Origin: Ricordea florida
Lineage: Eukaryota; Cnidaria; Anthozoa; Corallimorpharia; Ricordeidae
Direction of reading: 5' to 3'
DNA: 64,000 nt
Assembly (NCBI GenBank): GCA_949710005.1
Contig: OX453276.1
Coordinates: 24,067,349 to 24,131,348 of the forward strand
Shown here: positions 36,801-51,700 of the stretch, one piece after another
How positions within the stretch are numbered: the first letter of the stretch is position 1
How the letters are laid out: each line of letters starts with the position of its first letter
Notes under the pieces: generated by a model
Seen by the model: the letters and a program-made list of their open reading frames with translations, nothing else
The model's database searches: none
Told to the model about the DNA's origin: nothing
Made by a program: the position numbers and the translations under genes

Positions 36801-39800
36801 ATTTCTATGGTCTCACGACGGAGTCACTTGGGTGGTGGTCGCGACGTTTCGCCTGCTTACTGCTAGTCTTATTCAGGCGATTGGGTCGACTGTTCCCCAG
36901 CAGTAAGCAGTCGAAACGTCGCGACCACCACCCAAGTGACTCCTTCGTGAGACCATAGAAATAATTTATATCATCATTGAACTTACCACGAGGAATAACA
37001 ATCTTTTCCATAACATAACACCTTGATGTTACGCACGCCTTGATCCAGGCGTAACTGAACCAATTGCAGTTAATTATTCACGTTCAAATTAATCACTCTG
37101 GCGTAAAAGGATACTTCGCACGCAGTTGATGAATGCGTGTATGGCACCGTACACTGCTTCAGAGTGCTGGAAGAGAAGTGTACTCAACAGGGAAAACTGG
37201 GCCTGAAACAGCCGAGGAAATCTAGGAAAGAGACAGCACCATTAGACAGACTGTCGCTCGATCACTACATCAAGGCTTCGGTCCGAGATTTCCCTGGAAT
37301 GACCTCACTATCGGTTAATAAGTAGTACTTATAATACGTCTTTGGGGCGTTCCAATGGATGCCATGTTTTCTATAAATACGTTTCTAAGTTTGTGAGAAT
37401 TTACAGGAACAAGTTCTACTCCCCAAAATTGTACGCCATCATTGCTCGTCCATAAACGCGATCTATTACATACAATCACAAACGAAACTTGAGAGCTAAA
37501 GTTGCTGGTTTGATAGCTTGTAATTAAGATGACGTTTTGGTTATTTTTGAAGGACATGGCGATCAACCTTGAAATATATGTAGTCACAATTTTAAAGTTG
37601 TAAGTCACCTTTACCATTACCAGGGGCACAGTAGTGTAGTGGTTAGCGTGTCGGACTTCCAAGCAAGAGGTTTGGAGTTCGAGCCCTGGTGCTGTCACTG
37701 TGTTGTTTCCTTAGACAAGAAACTTTACTCTACACTGTCTCTCTCCACCCAGGTGTGTAAATGGGTAACAGCGATACAATGCTGGGGGGTGACCCTGCGA
37801 TGGACTAGTACCCTATCCAGGGGGGAGTAATAATACTCCCAGGTGCTTCATGCTATTGAAACCGGGATAAGCTCCGGCCGTGTGGGCCTCCTGTGGCTCG
37901 TGTGCACCTTTACCTTACAATTCCCAATAAAACAACAAACGGTTTTTGTTTGATTTTATGGTTCTCATTCATGCAAATTCTAACGGTTGGTTTCCAAACA
38001 TTTATCAAGCAGGCTCAGTGCTCGACCTTAACTTTTTAAATCGCCGGTCCTTGGACAAGTTGAACTGAAAATTTACTAGTCCTGAGCCCAGTCCCAACCT
38101 CAGCCTTGTTTAGTCTTCTCGCCTCAGTCCTCGCATTGGACTATCATTTTTCGCGACCGGAACATTGCGAGGAACGCATCGAAACAGCGTTTACAAGACG
38201 TATATTTTGTTTTCACCTTTTTAAACATTAAACATTTTTTAAACATTACAAACTACAAAGCAGTTACTGGTCCTGTGACTAGTGGTTCTAAGTTTCTACT
38301 AGTCCAGAAGCATTTTGCACTAGTCCAAAAACTACCACTAAGGTCGAGCACTGAGGCTATGACTCACTTTACCTTGTATTACTTGAAGTACAATCCACCA
38401 TCATAATACCATGAAGTACCACCAGGGCATTGTGGGGAAGCACCATTGCCTGTCACAGAGGCAATAAAAATGAACTTTCGAGATTTGTGTTAAATCCGAA
38501 ACTGTACCAACGTTTCAAAATTAACAATGTGATCAAAATCACATTTCCCTTATAATACATTTTCAAGCTTTCAACAATAACTGCAACTCGCTAGTTCATT
38601 GGTCGAGAGTTAAGATCTGTCAGATAGTGTACACCACCGAATGACGTAGCTGTAACACAAGGCAAGGTTATCTTTAATGGTTGCTTATTACAAGGACTCA
38701 AACAGCCAATTACTACCGTGATTTTCGTTTAATATCAGTCAGATAGTAGAGTAAACTCAGGGAAGTAGAGACCACGTATTTAAGATAAAAATGTAAGGCA
38801 AACTAAAAAAACAAACAAAAAAAAAACAACAACAACAAAAAACAAAACAAAACAAAAGCATCTAGTAATCTTTCACCGTGCACTTTTCTCCTCCCTTTGA
38901 TCGAGAAATTTTCAATTCAATCAAATTGCGAAAAGAAAGTAACGAGAATATTTTCCGTGGTCTATACTCTTATAGATTACACAATGGCGCCCTGAAATGC
39001 CAACACTGGGCAGTGATAAAACTTGTGTGTGGTTCAATTTGCGATTTATACATTTCATGGCATCATTCTATGGTCAGATTGGAAAGGTGGAAAGGTGTCG
39101 TCGATTAGTTAATTAGTACACAGATCAGTGTGGAATTGACCGAGAAACACAGAGCCCAGTAAAACACTTACCTTGCCTAAGGTCAGTATTTTAACCATAA
39201 CATCTAAAGCCAAAGTAGTAATCTCAGAGTCGTCCTTGAGTTCCTGCAACACAAACTGTACGGCGAAGAGAATCTAAAAAACAAGAGAGGAAAAAAGAAT
39301 ACGACTTAAGCTTCAAGTGTTAAGAAAACTACTTAACTTGCACTCAGCAACGAACCTGTGGTAATTTAGGTCGCAGTTCTTTTTTCCTGTCTTTTATAAT
39401 GCGTCCGCTCAGCAAACGAGACCAAACAGAAAGCGCTACAGCAATTCTTTGAAGGCAGTCTTCATGGATGCGTCTTGCCGTCTGTGGAATAAAACCTAGA
39501 ATTGTGAGAAACTTCCTCAACCCTAAGAAGTACGAGAGAAATTAAAAGGTAATGAAAGCACAGGCAATGCTGAGTCACATGCAAGATTGGCAGGGCAGAA
39601 GTGACAAAACTGATATCGCTATTGCTGATCAAGAACACGGATTTGCCACCGTTTATTTCAGTTACTTAATAATTTTGTTATTATCATTATCACTATAATT
39701 ATTGTTGACTACTTCAACTGATTTTATTCACTAAGGAGAAATCATTTACTTACCTCAATAACGGGAAAAACTTGAGAACAACTACACAAAACGTATAAAA

Positions 39801-42800
39801 TAAAATGAAGTGAAAGAGAGAGAGCGACTTGAAAATTACAGCGAGTTCTTATATTTTTTTGGACGTAATATATGCTGAAATGACTCGTGAGAAAGTTACT
39901 ATAAACAATTACAAATGATTGGCTGTTGGAACGAGGTGGCAAAGAAAGATGAAGATCTAATGAACTGTTGAAAAAATGACGGACGATTGCAAGTTGGTTA
40001 CATTAAGTAATGGTCCACGTAAGAACTAGGCAAAAGAACAATAGGCTAGTGCAATAGCTCTAACTTTTGATTGGCGCATAGAACAATGCTAATATTTGAC
40101 CGTGAAGTAGACAGGAGGGACCTGGGGAAAACTAAGGAGAAAAATGTTGTTTATGTCGGGTTTTTCATTGTTTTTTCGGCGATTTTTGGCCGTCCACCAA
40201 TCAGATTCGTCGATTTAATTGAGATTAACAATTAAGAGTTCACACTTTTTAATCGATTTTGCGTTTGACCTGCCGAGTTCTTACGCGGACCATTACTTAA
40301 CATGCAACTATGTAACAATTATCATTATCGTTCTCGTTATCAATATTATTATTATTACTATTATTATAATTATTATTGTAATCATTTTTTTTATTTTTTT
40401 TTGTTTGTTACTTTTCTTATTGTTATCTAATTCTTTCTTTCTTTTTTTTTTGAATGGGGGGGTGGGGTGGGGTGGGGTGGGGGGGGTTGAGATGCAAACA
40501 GAATTATAAAGCCATAAAATTACCCTCCAATTCTGTGAAATCAAATCCAAATCCGGATTTTGAAACGAGAAAAGGATTCGAAAAAAAGTATGTTTACAAG
40601 CCGTTTCTGGTGCTCAAATGGTACGCAATATAAACGTACATGATGTGTTGAGTAAACTAAAATGCTGCCCACTTCTAGCCTCTGATGCTGCTTCAAATAG
40701 AATATACCCACGTGACGAAGGTTATGCCTGGAGTAATGCCTTAGATTTTCATAAGAAGTGATCTTTTCAGGCATCTTCCCATTTTCGATGGAGAAGAGTG
40801 CATATGAGCCGAGATCAATAAACCGTTTCTGAATCCTTATCAGTTGCACACCTTTAAAGGCGAGAATAATGGTGACGAGTGAAAGAATTCAACGCCGGAA
40901 GAAACATGGATGTAGAACTTACAATTTCGTCACACAATCCTTGTAGTAACTCTGGAAGACTCGCCGACTCACAGCCGTCAAACAAAGAAACCAGGAGATC
41001 GTAAGCTTTATCACTGATATGTTTCTTATCTGTCAATGTTTGGTTTGTCACGCGTGACACATTTGTTGCACTACCGTCAGTAACGCATTGCTTTCCAGAT
41101 TCTTTGTTCCTGTGTGACGTAGCGCTCTCTAAATGGCTGTTGTTTAGTTCAAGAGAGCTTAAAAAGTGGAGTGCTGACGCTAGAAGTCTAATGTGGAAGT
41201 ACTCGGGTAGTAGCAGGTTAGCGTGCAACCACGACACGCAGACAACTTGGAGGAAACGTAAACAGGATTGAACGGCCTGCCTCTAACAGAGAGAAATACA
41301 AAAAAGTCGTAATAAAAGTGGTTTTCAACTCATTCAACTACTTATTCCGCCCTTTGTTTTGGAATTGTTTTTATAGCGCCACTATATCAACCATTATAGT
41401 TCACCACTAAATTTTCGCCGATTCTTATTGGTTTAAATTGATCACGTGACGCGATAGTGTTCGTCCACCGAGACATACTATCAGCGCATAGGGCCCTTCC
41501 GAGGAAAATTCCCGGATGGATAGTGCCCGTCCGTGAAAATGTGAATTTTCTGACAGTTATACCGTATTTTTTAAGCAATGTACGTTGCGAATTATTGAAA
41601 TTTCAGGCTGTGCGCATGGATAAATAGTTGATTGATCTGCATTTAGTGGGTTTTGACTGTTTTTCAACTGCCGCGCGGAAAAAAATTTAGTGGTGAACAA
41701 TAAAGACAATAGAGTGTTTATGTCTCGGAACTATCGGTCCGATAGTTGCCCCTTGCTAATTTGATGTTCTTAAAACTAGCATATTTGCCCTCGAAGCTTC
41801 GCTTCTCGGGCAAATATTTGTCTTAAGAACATCAAATTTCCGCGGGGCAACTATCAGCCGATAGTTCCTCGACAGAAACACTCTATTGTTTAAATAGGAA
41901 TAGCAGGCGTTTCCCCGCGATAACGGACTGTTAATTTTCTACGATGGAGGGGGGGGGGCTAGTGGGATTGGGGGGGGGGTCACGCAAAAAAAATTAGGGA
42001 AAAGGGGGGATCACGTGAAATATTTTAGCAATATTTGTATGTCATAATGTTCTACTCCGAAATTGAAGTCTCTTTCTTTTGATTGGGGGGGGGGGGGGGT
42101 TCATGTGAAAAATTGGCAAGTTGAGGGGCGTCGTGCAATTTTTAAACGATGCTCCCAGTCCCTCACCAGCCACCCCCTCCCTCGTAAATTCTGATTGGTT
42201 CATTGGGCTGTTCGAGAAAGGTGCAGATGCGAACGAGGCCTACAATCCTGGCCAAAAACTTTGGGCCACTTTGCAAAGCAGTATCACCCCCCTCCCCCAC
42301 ATTCAATGTTGATTTGTTGCCATGTATGATGACCGTGGCAAGGAGCCCATTACCAGGAGCGTTCCTCTTCCCCTCTAGGTCTGTAATGGGCTCCTGCCGT
42401 GGCTATCAACATTGTTAAGGGGAAGGGGGGGGGGGGTGGGGGTGGTTGTAACAACAGCAAAAAGGCTTATTATTTTAATCACTTCATATATCTGCATCAA
42501 AGACGTGTCATTCCTTTAGTGTCGAAGATAATTTTGGCCAGGATTGTAGAAGTCCACACGGCCACAGCTGATTCGTAGCAGAAAGCATATTAGACTATTG
42601 TTACTCTCAGGGAATAATGCCAGTCCAATTCAAGGTTACCCTTAACAGTCTGTAAGCATTTGAACAATTGGGTAGAGAGAGACTGAAGGGTCAACAAGAG
42701 TACTTTGACACCACAAAATAGAATTGTTTCCACTGTTGCAAGTCAGTACGTTTTAGGAAAATAGGTACTTAATACAAATAGTTAAAATTTGAAAGAAGGA

Positions 42801-45709
42801 AATGAAAAAACCTGCCTAATGGTCTTAAATCATATTATTTTACTGGTCAGTGCAGAAAGTGAAACCAAACGATCTGCATTCCTGGGTATGTTATTAGCTT
42901 TTCGGACCAGCTGCATGTTTCGTTAGACAAGTAAGCAACATTGTTTCTCTAGGAGAAAGCGTTTGCGCCTCTCGTTTCCCTAAATTCCAGTTACATTTTA
43001 TTTGCGGCACACCATCACGGAAAAAAAGGAAATATTGGAAAGCAGCTTCCTTTCGTTCTGTTTTACTTCAATTCGTTTGTTGGTTAGCTTTACTGGTTGT
43101 TTTGTCCCTAGCAGGAAAGAGAATGAACTTTGATTTCTTTAATTGTCTACCTCACTTTCTTCCACTGGCAAAGGTTTCCCATAAAGATGATGAATAACAC
43201 CTGTCAAAATGAAACGAAATACATCGTGCCACTCCCACTTCCTGAACTCTTCCTTGACAAGCAGCAGTTTCCTAGAGGGAAGATTAAGGCTTAACCCGTT
43301 CAAAAATAATATCAATGTTTGAGCTGTATCTAAATTCTTTAGGCTGCATGGCGGCCTTTGCACTCAAAGCAGTGATCACCTTTACTCAGAAAGAAAAAAA
43401 AAATTACACGCCAAAACAACATCTTCGTGGCAAAAACATATTACTTTTCACTGATATGGAAGGCCTGGAAAGTAAACGATTCAACTTTAGCAAAATGCAA
43501 TATGTAGTATCACTACAAAATCCATTGTAAGCTTAGTGCAGTGCGTAATACCTGGACACAGTGATCTCAGTATGTATGAGTTACATCATATATTGGCATT
43601 GCTGTTAGGAACGTTAATAAAGTAAAAATGCAGTTTAAGCAATTGCGATTTAACCTGAAGGAAGACCTGAGAAAATAAATACCTGGACTGTTGCGAAATT
43701 GAGTAAATGTGTAGCAATGACGTGAAAGAATCAAGCAAAGCCGGTGAATTGCTGAGAATATCAAACCAACAGCTGATATCTTGAGCGTCACGTGTCTTCT
43801 TTCTCTTTCGGCTCTTCCGTGTCAACATGAAAACTGTTTTCAGCAACTCGAGTAGTGACGGGCCAAGAAGCAAAGCGTGAGCAGCGCATGTCCGGATCGC
43901 TTTCTTCGAAGATATTGTGTTAGTGACAGTCTGGAAAAAAAAGCCAACAGAATGAAAAACTGAACAACTTGAAACGCACGGAATTTTCTCGGATTATCAG
44001 CCGATGATCACCTCGACGAACAAAATGACAGCCAGTCGTACAATGTGTGTGTGTTTTCGCGTTGTACAATGCTCTTTCTTTTCTATTTTTAAATGGGATT
44101 TTTTTATCATCATAGCTCTTATATCCACGTTTATCCTGCCACAACAATCAATAAACACTCATTTACTGCACAGTAACGTTTGTGGCAGTAACGAGCACAG
44201 AAGAATGTATATTTTTCCTAGGACGTTGTCTCTTCCACGAAGCGAAATGGACCCTTGGAACTGACTTCCACTCAACATGTTTCAAGCACAGTAAAGTATG
44301 GCGTATAAAAACGTTACACGGGAGAGAGATTCGAAATGCCTTCCCTCCTATCCTTCTCTACATTTGTTTGTCCTTACCTCCTCACACACCCACAGTGCAC
44401 CTCGAGTTACTGTTAAAACAACTTGATTTGCTGCCATTATCCCTTCCGCGCCACTCTTCGTACAATGTTGCAGTTCTGAAGTTATGCTCCGCAATTCATT
44501 ACGCAACTAAAAAAGAAAATGCAAATGAATATATGAAAGACCATATATTTGAACTGCGGATTAATATGTAATGACATTAATTGAACATCGCAGTTATGTA
44601 CACAACTTAAGCAGCTGTGAAATTAAAGCCTCACACACACAAAAAAAAATCAGGCCTGAACGGGATTCGACCTCTGCGATACCGGAGCAGTGCTCTACCA
44701 ACTGAGCTATCAAGCCAACTGGGAGCTGGTCATATTGTGAGTTCGCAACATACCCGTAGATGAAGAAGAATGATGCAAATGAATATGTGAAAGAAAAAGA
44801 CTGCTGACTAATATCACATTCGCACATTAGTTAAAATTTGCTACGTTCAACATGTCAGGATTGAACTGAAGGTTTTATTTCGTTCGTTTTCGTTTTGAAA
44901 CCACCGAAAAGAAAAACGTTTTTGTGGATAAAAGCACTACGTCCAACGTTTAAAATTTCAGAGAGCAAAAGACTAATACACCAGAAAAGTTGGAAGTTAT
45001 TAACATTATCATTGACGAGTCAAGTTTACACTTCCAAGACGTAAGAGTACTGGTACACAGGGAGGGGAAGCAGGGGGGTGTTCACTGCATGTAGCTTCCA
45101 GAGCCCCCCCCCTCCAAACCCTCCTCTCCCCCCTGAGTTCGCGAATCAAGGCCATCATCTTACCTTATCAGGTAGGATCGTGTTTACTGACGCGCTCAGA
45201 GCAGAAAATTTGAGCGAGCATCTGCAAACTCCACTGAGAAGATTGCTTGTGTCATCTACAACCATGCTGAGCCCAGCTGAGTATACCTGACAGGTACGGC
45301 AAACAACGGGATCAGGAACAAGATTTCCTGGCGCGCTTACACATGCTATCAAAATAAATTGTTTAATGGGCAAAGGAAAGTTCAGGCCGGCCTAACGTTT
45401 TGTATAACTTTCCAAACACTTTACAAATAGAAAAAAGAGGGAAAGGAAATCAAGCACTGTGACGTGCTGCCATCAAAAACAACAACCACATTAACAACCA
45501 AAAAACAACAACCACAATAACAACCAAAAAACAACAACCACATTAACAACCAAAAAACAACAACCACATTAACAACCAAAAACCAACAACCACATTAACA
45601 ATCAAAAACCAACAACCACATTAACAACCAAAAACCAACAACCACATTAACAACCAAAAAACAACAACCACATTAACAACCAAAAAACAACAACCACATT
45701 AACAACCAA

Positions 45710-45742
<33 letters not shown>

Positions 45743-48700
45743 AATAACGGCTCGTTTTTACATCTTTACTCTCTCATCATACATTTTGGATGGCTGTTTC
45801 TACGTGTTGTAAAAGCTACTGTTTATTTTCCCTTGTGTGGTGGTAAAACACTGAACTACGACTGAATCTGAGGAGTCATGCAAGGTAAGAATCGACCCCG
45901 CAATTTTCAGCTGCGTCAATGGTCAAATCGGTTGCGTGGTTCTCCTCTAAAAGACAAATGATAAGCGATAATGCTACCTCATTGAACTTATGATATCTGC
46001 TCGAAACGTTTGCTAAATAGAAGTACTATATTTCTTCAAAATTCGTCAAACAGTTACAAGTACGTGTTAAAAGCACTAGGAGACAACAGGAAAAGAAATG
46101 ATAGAAAAAGCCGCTGATTATAGTAAGCAACTGCAAGAAAGCCACACTGGAAATAGAGGAAGTTGTTTGCAAACTTCAGTACGTAAGCGGGTCTTATCTG
46201 GTGAGGATTCCAGCACAAAATACAGCCCCAATGTACTAGGATCTATGGAGTCAAAAGCCCCTTGACTTAAGCAATGCCACGAAATATCATAACTGCCCTC
46301 GAAACGCTCTGTTCCGGGGAACTTCTTATTTCTCTGAAAATGGTTCGTTCCAATTCCATACACCCTAGCACTGCTTTCTCTTTAAGACAGCCTCTCGGTT
46401 ATATCTATCAGTTATAAAATCTGAAAGATTCAAGCCTAGAAAGCACTCTACTGTAAAACCAAAAGAACAGAGTTAATCTAGTCCATCACCAAACGACAAT
46501 CTATTCGACAGTACACTTTTTAAGGTCACAACACCTTTTTCTGGTAGCAAGAAGGTCTTTTCGAGCGCAAAAATATTTCATAACCTCAGCTTTCAATATT
46601 CATCAAGCTTCGCTTAAAAAACGGTAGATTTTCTAAACACATTACGTCCAACGACAAACATTCACGCATATAACACCAACCTGGTAGTACTTCTGCCAAA
46701 CCTTGGTAGCTGAATTGTACAGCCAGCTCTGCAAGGCTCTAAGATCCATCACGTGATGTAATATAAACCTACGCCTTCTTCTACAGCCATCGAAAAGTAC
46801 TTTTAACAGCTTTCTGTTAAGTGACAAGGTCTCCAAACGTACGAAGGTAGGTTCCTAAACGCACACAGGCAACGTTAACCCTGGAAGCCACTCCAAAGGG
46901 ATGACGCTATGCAGTGGAAACATTCTTTGTAAAGCTACTGAACAGTACTGTACTGTGGTACTGTTTGTTTTACTGTACAGTGTGGTTCTAACTTTTTCAT
47001 CTGTGGATCAAACCATGCAGTGTGACCATTGCTTGTAAAGCTACTGAACACTACTGTACTGTGGTACTGTTTGTTTTACTATACAGTGTGGTTCTAACTT
47101 TTTCATCTGTGGATCAAACCATGCAGTGTGACCATTGCTTGTAAAGCTACTGAACACTACTGTACTGTGGTACTGTTTGTTTTACTATACAGTGTGGTTC
47201 TAACTTTTTCATCTGTGGATCAAACCATGCAGTGTGACCATGCTTTACAAAGCTACTGAGCAGTACGGTACTGTGGTACTGTTTGTTTTACTGTAGTGTG
47301 GTTCTAACTTTTTCATCTGTGGATCAAACCATGCAGTGTAAACATTCTTTGTAAAGCTACTGAACAGTCCTACACTGTGGTACTGTTTGTTTTTCTATAC
47401 AGTGTGGTTCTAACTTTTTCATCTGTGGATCAAACCATGCAGTGTGACCATGCTTTACAAAGCTAATGAGCAGTACTGTACTGTCGTACTGTTTGTTTTA
47501 CTGTACAGTGTGGTTCTAACTTTTTCATCTGTGGATCAAACCATGCAGTGTGACCATGCTTTACAAAGCTACTGAGCAGTACCGTACTGTGGTACTGTTT
47601 GTTTTACTATACAGTGTGGTTCTAACTGTTTCATCTGTGGATCAAACCATGCAGTGTGACCATTCTTTGTAAAGCTACTGAACAGTACCGTACTGTGGTA
47701 CTGTTTGTTTCACTATATAGTATGGTGTTAACCTTTTCATCTGTGGATCAAACCAAGCAGTTTCACCAGCCACTGAAAAGTACTTGTCTTTATTAAGTAT
47801 GCAATACTTTTTCACCTGTGCAAACGGGCCAACTATGAATATTAAAGTAGACTACCAAACTCTATCATTCGTGATGCATTAGAAGACAAGAGGGCAGTGA
47901 ATACAAACTCACTTCAACACATTGCAGATACAGAATAACATCACATGCTAAAAGGCCAATGAAACAACGGATATGATTTTCATCTGACAACCAATCGAGG
48001 GCAAAGCGATATAGAGTCTGAAAGAAAAATATTTCAAAAAGATTAGTAAAACCACTATAAAAAATAACCTAAAACGCGCGTGCAATGATGCTCCGAAGCA
48101 AGTAAGCAAATTTCGTCTACCACGGTTAATACTCTAGTGAGCTACCCACTCAAATAAGCCTTCCCCTGCTAATGAGCCACCCCTCTCTACAAGTAAAAAT
48201 ATATATTAAGCCACTCCCTCTACTGGACAAACAAAAAAAGAAAACAAAGTCGCGTACAATTCCCGTGTGGAACTAAGTTATATCACTCAATCGGATTAAC
48301 CAAGTGAATGAAACTTTTAAATACTCCTGTTATCTGAGACCTGTAAAGAATCTGAGATAAGTCAATACTCGCGAGCCGTCACTATTGATATAAAAACAGG
48401 TATTCAAACGGTAAAAATGAAACATGCAAGGCTAATAAAGTTCCCTATCATGATAATGCTGCACTTAGCTAAATCAATAAGCCACCCCCTTCTATTAAGT
48501 TGCCCCCCACCCCTAATAAGCCACACCCAAAGGTACCCTGGAAACGTTAGCCAGCCGGGTGGCTTAACAGAGGACTCACGGCATTTTGTGTTTTCCCGCT
48601 TGCAACAACAACAACAACTTTATTTGTCTTTAAATACAGAAGTTAGAGTAGTTTGTCCCACAAATTGCTGAAAGCTAGTCGCGGCGGGGCAAAACAAATA

Positions 48701-51700
48701 CATGAGGAACTCAAATAAGTACCTTAAGAAACAGAAACCTTAAATTAAAACAAGCCTTGCATATTGCAAAACACAGCGCTTACTGGCGTACGATACATTA
48801 AAATAGTCAGAGTCACGAAGTCTTTAAGGATAATGGTAAACACAAGTTAAAGCCGTGAAATCTTACAGACTTGTTACTATGGTTGTTGTATGGGCGTTCG
48901 CGGCGTAGCGTAGCGAGAGCAGTTTCATAAATGTGGTTTTAAAACGTAAAGCTCGTATCTTTATCCTCCACACAACGCAGTTACCTTTCGTGTACCGCTT
49001 TTCCTTATGGAACTTTAAGAAAGTTTCAAGAAACTGAACGCTGTTTCCGTATTCCAATCTTATCTGCGTATTTTAGTAGATAATAGCAAACGTTATGCAC
49101 ACTTTACCTTCAGAAGTTGAAGAGTATCTGGCACATTGGTTGCAACCACTATCGGTGCATCTGAAGTAGTAACACCACTTAGGATTTCACACAGTTCGCA
49201 ACCAAGGAAAGCAAATGGTTGAAATTTCTCCCCGACTTGTTCTCTTTTGGTCTCAAATCTCCGAAATTCTTTTGCTTCTTCGTCCTTATCAATTGCAGAA
49301 TCTTGATTTGGAAAAAATTTCAAAAGCAGTCGCATTAATGAGAGAAATTGAAAGCCGCCCACTATTAGGACTTACAGAGTGAAAACTATAACAACAGCAT
49401 TCTTACCTACGGTAAATTTGGAAAGGTTATCTAACAGGGCGATTGGGGATTTTTGAAAGACATTGAGAAGAATCAAGTTCAAACCCTGCATGTCATACAC
49501 AACCAAAAGAAAAGTAAGAGTCTAAAATTAATCGACGTTTTCATCAACGCATATCCTTATAACAAATTTGAAAGGAAAATTTATTTGTGGCGAAGTAGTA
49601 GTTAACAGACATTTAACTTGCCGCTATTATGTCCATTGCCAACATCATCATCATCATCATCATCATCATCACCATCTTTATCACCATTATCATCGTCGTC
49701 ACCATCATCATCTTCGTGGCCGTTGTCGACGTCATCGTCGTTGTCTCGTTGACCATCAACACAGTTGGTCTCGACACATTCCTGCTGCTTGTGGTTCTGG
49801 TCGGTAGAAAAAGCCGTTGTTGCCAAAGCACCAAGAATCTTTGACAATCTGCTTGTCACAGTATTACCATCACTGCTGAATTAAAAACAACACAGAAGCT
49901 TAAAAGTTAGGCGTTTTTTTTAAGCGTTAAGCAAGTTTGCTTTCACATCTGTTTAGCAGAAGGAACGGCCCAGTTGAATAATGCTGCCACAAGTCCTACT
50001 TCGTATCTTAACTACAAACATAATATTGACTTACTGTGGAATAAATAACGCGTGATGCAGTTGAATCAACAAAGCAATCAACAGACTGGATTGCATCAGA
50101 GGGATCTCATGGAATTCAGCGCTCTGAATCATCCTCATGGACACATCAGACAGGGTGATATACCTGCAAAAGAGATTCATGTTATTTACCGGCTGTTAGA
50201 TCGGTAAAGAGAGAACCTGCGATCGACGTGTAACTTTCAAGTCGGAGGTCGCAGTTTTTCATTACACGGATCGACCCTAACCTGAAAAATAACTCACTTA
50301 ATTTTCCCAACTGTTTCTTTTTGTTGGTCCTTTCATTGATTTGCTCGTGTTTGTCAATGTTCACATTTTCGACTACAACATCGGGATAGTAAAATTCCCT
50401 TTCACTGTCATAACCCCAGACTTTAAATTAACGAGAACCACTACGTGGAACTTACCGGGGCCCAGTGGGACACGGGATTGCATCGATATAGTTAACCTCT
50501 CACACCTCTCACGATGGAAGGTTCACTCAATGTAGATAGCTTTGATGAGTCGCTCTTATTCTCGATAAGTTTCACGATGGAAGGTTCACTCTTACGTGAT
50601 CGCTCGTAAATTTGTCTCTCCAAATATTCACTCCTAAATTTTCGCTCATAAACTAGTGCATCGTAAAGGGTGGGGAACAAAAAGCTATAATCTTTCTCTT
50701 GACTGTCCTCCATGCCTCGTGCTTTTCAAAATGGCGGATAAGATTTCAATGAGCCAGCGAGCAAAAGTAACGAACCAGCGATATATCTTAGTCAGCGATA
50801 TATCCCTAACAATGTAACGTTGAAAAAACGACAGAAACCGTCTGCATTTTATAACCGGTGCCAGCCTTCGGCTGGGCCCCGGTAACTAAACAGGGATTGT
50901 CATTAGTCCATTCTTGGTCGCGCGGCCTTCGCGAAATTCGAATGCATTTCAAGCTGGGTACAATTCAGAGACTGTCCCCCGCTCGGGATACAACAGCACG
51001 TGATCAAAGCAAGGTGGAAAATTGTGTGATCGAAAGCGCGAAAAACACATTTTAGTTTCGCTTTGGGTCTGCATCGTGGTATAACGTGCCTTATTATATC
51101 TCTCAGTTAGAACGCGCGCTGTGATTGTTCAATTTTGCGGGTCGTACTTCACTGTACGACCCGCTAAATTCAAAAGTTTGTTTTGAGATATAATAAATAT
51201 CTTACAAACCTCGTTTTCTCGGTCCGTACTGTAAGTTACGGATCCTCGTTTTTCCGCTTGGATTTATGCCCCGCGTGCTTCGCAGAAAAAAAGCGGAAAA
51301 AACTCGGTTAGTAACTTACAGTACGGACCGAGAACACGGTTAGTAAGAGGTGTTTATTTGCCGAATGGACATTCCAGCCGTGAATATTTGGTAGGAATGT
51401 CGAAACTGGAAACTTATGTGGCAGGGGTGATCAAGAAAAGATAAATGATTTTACAAGATGTTGCTTATTGATGTTAATATGAAGAGCTTAGTTTCCAAAG
51501 AAACTGCTGGGATTTGCGGCGAAAAACACTGAATTTATATGAGTTATTTACGCTACGTGCGTTAACCCATAATCGCAACCAAATACTAGATGGGAACATG
51601 GAGGTGAACAGAACTGGGCGTCGAACAATCACATGCATTAGGAGATTGTAGGGGAGAGATGTTACTTACCCCGGTGTCACTGCTCCTGGCGATCCATGTA

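Noticed and set aside
37137..37325. Small gene upstream of the MetaSINE
   Set aside because: No splice signals, motif or conservation evidence; inside a URB2 intron on the opposite strand.
39742..39773. Possible 28-base exon ending V-F-P-V-I-E before a GTAAGT donor
   Set aside because: Its only acceptor gives a phase that does not fit either neighbouring exon of the URB2-like gene.
40541..40835. Possible exon reading F-I-D-L-G-S-Y-A-L-F-S-I-E-N-G-K
   Set aside because: A phase-0 solution exists, but the acceptor lacks a pyrimidine tract and the sequence shows no helical URB2-like pattern; left out of the gene model.
44651..44718. tRNA gene
   Set aside because: A- and B-box-like words are present, but the block is followed by a SINE body and the loop bases are unsuitable; treated as a SINE head.
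45475..45743. CRISPR-like array
   Set aside because: Repeats are contiguous with no unique spacers; this is a minisatellite in an animal intron.
49568..49844. Histidine-rich or isoleucine-rich plus-strand proteins
   Set aside because: Both are frame shadows of the ATC microsatellite, which is better explained by the minus-strand acidic exon.
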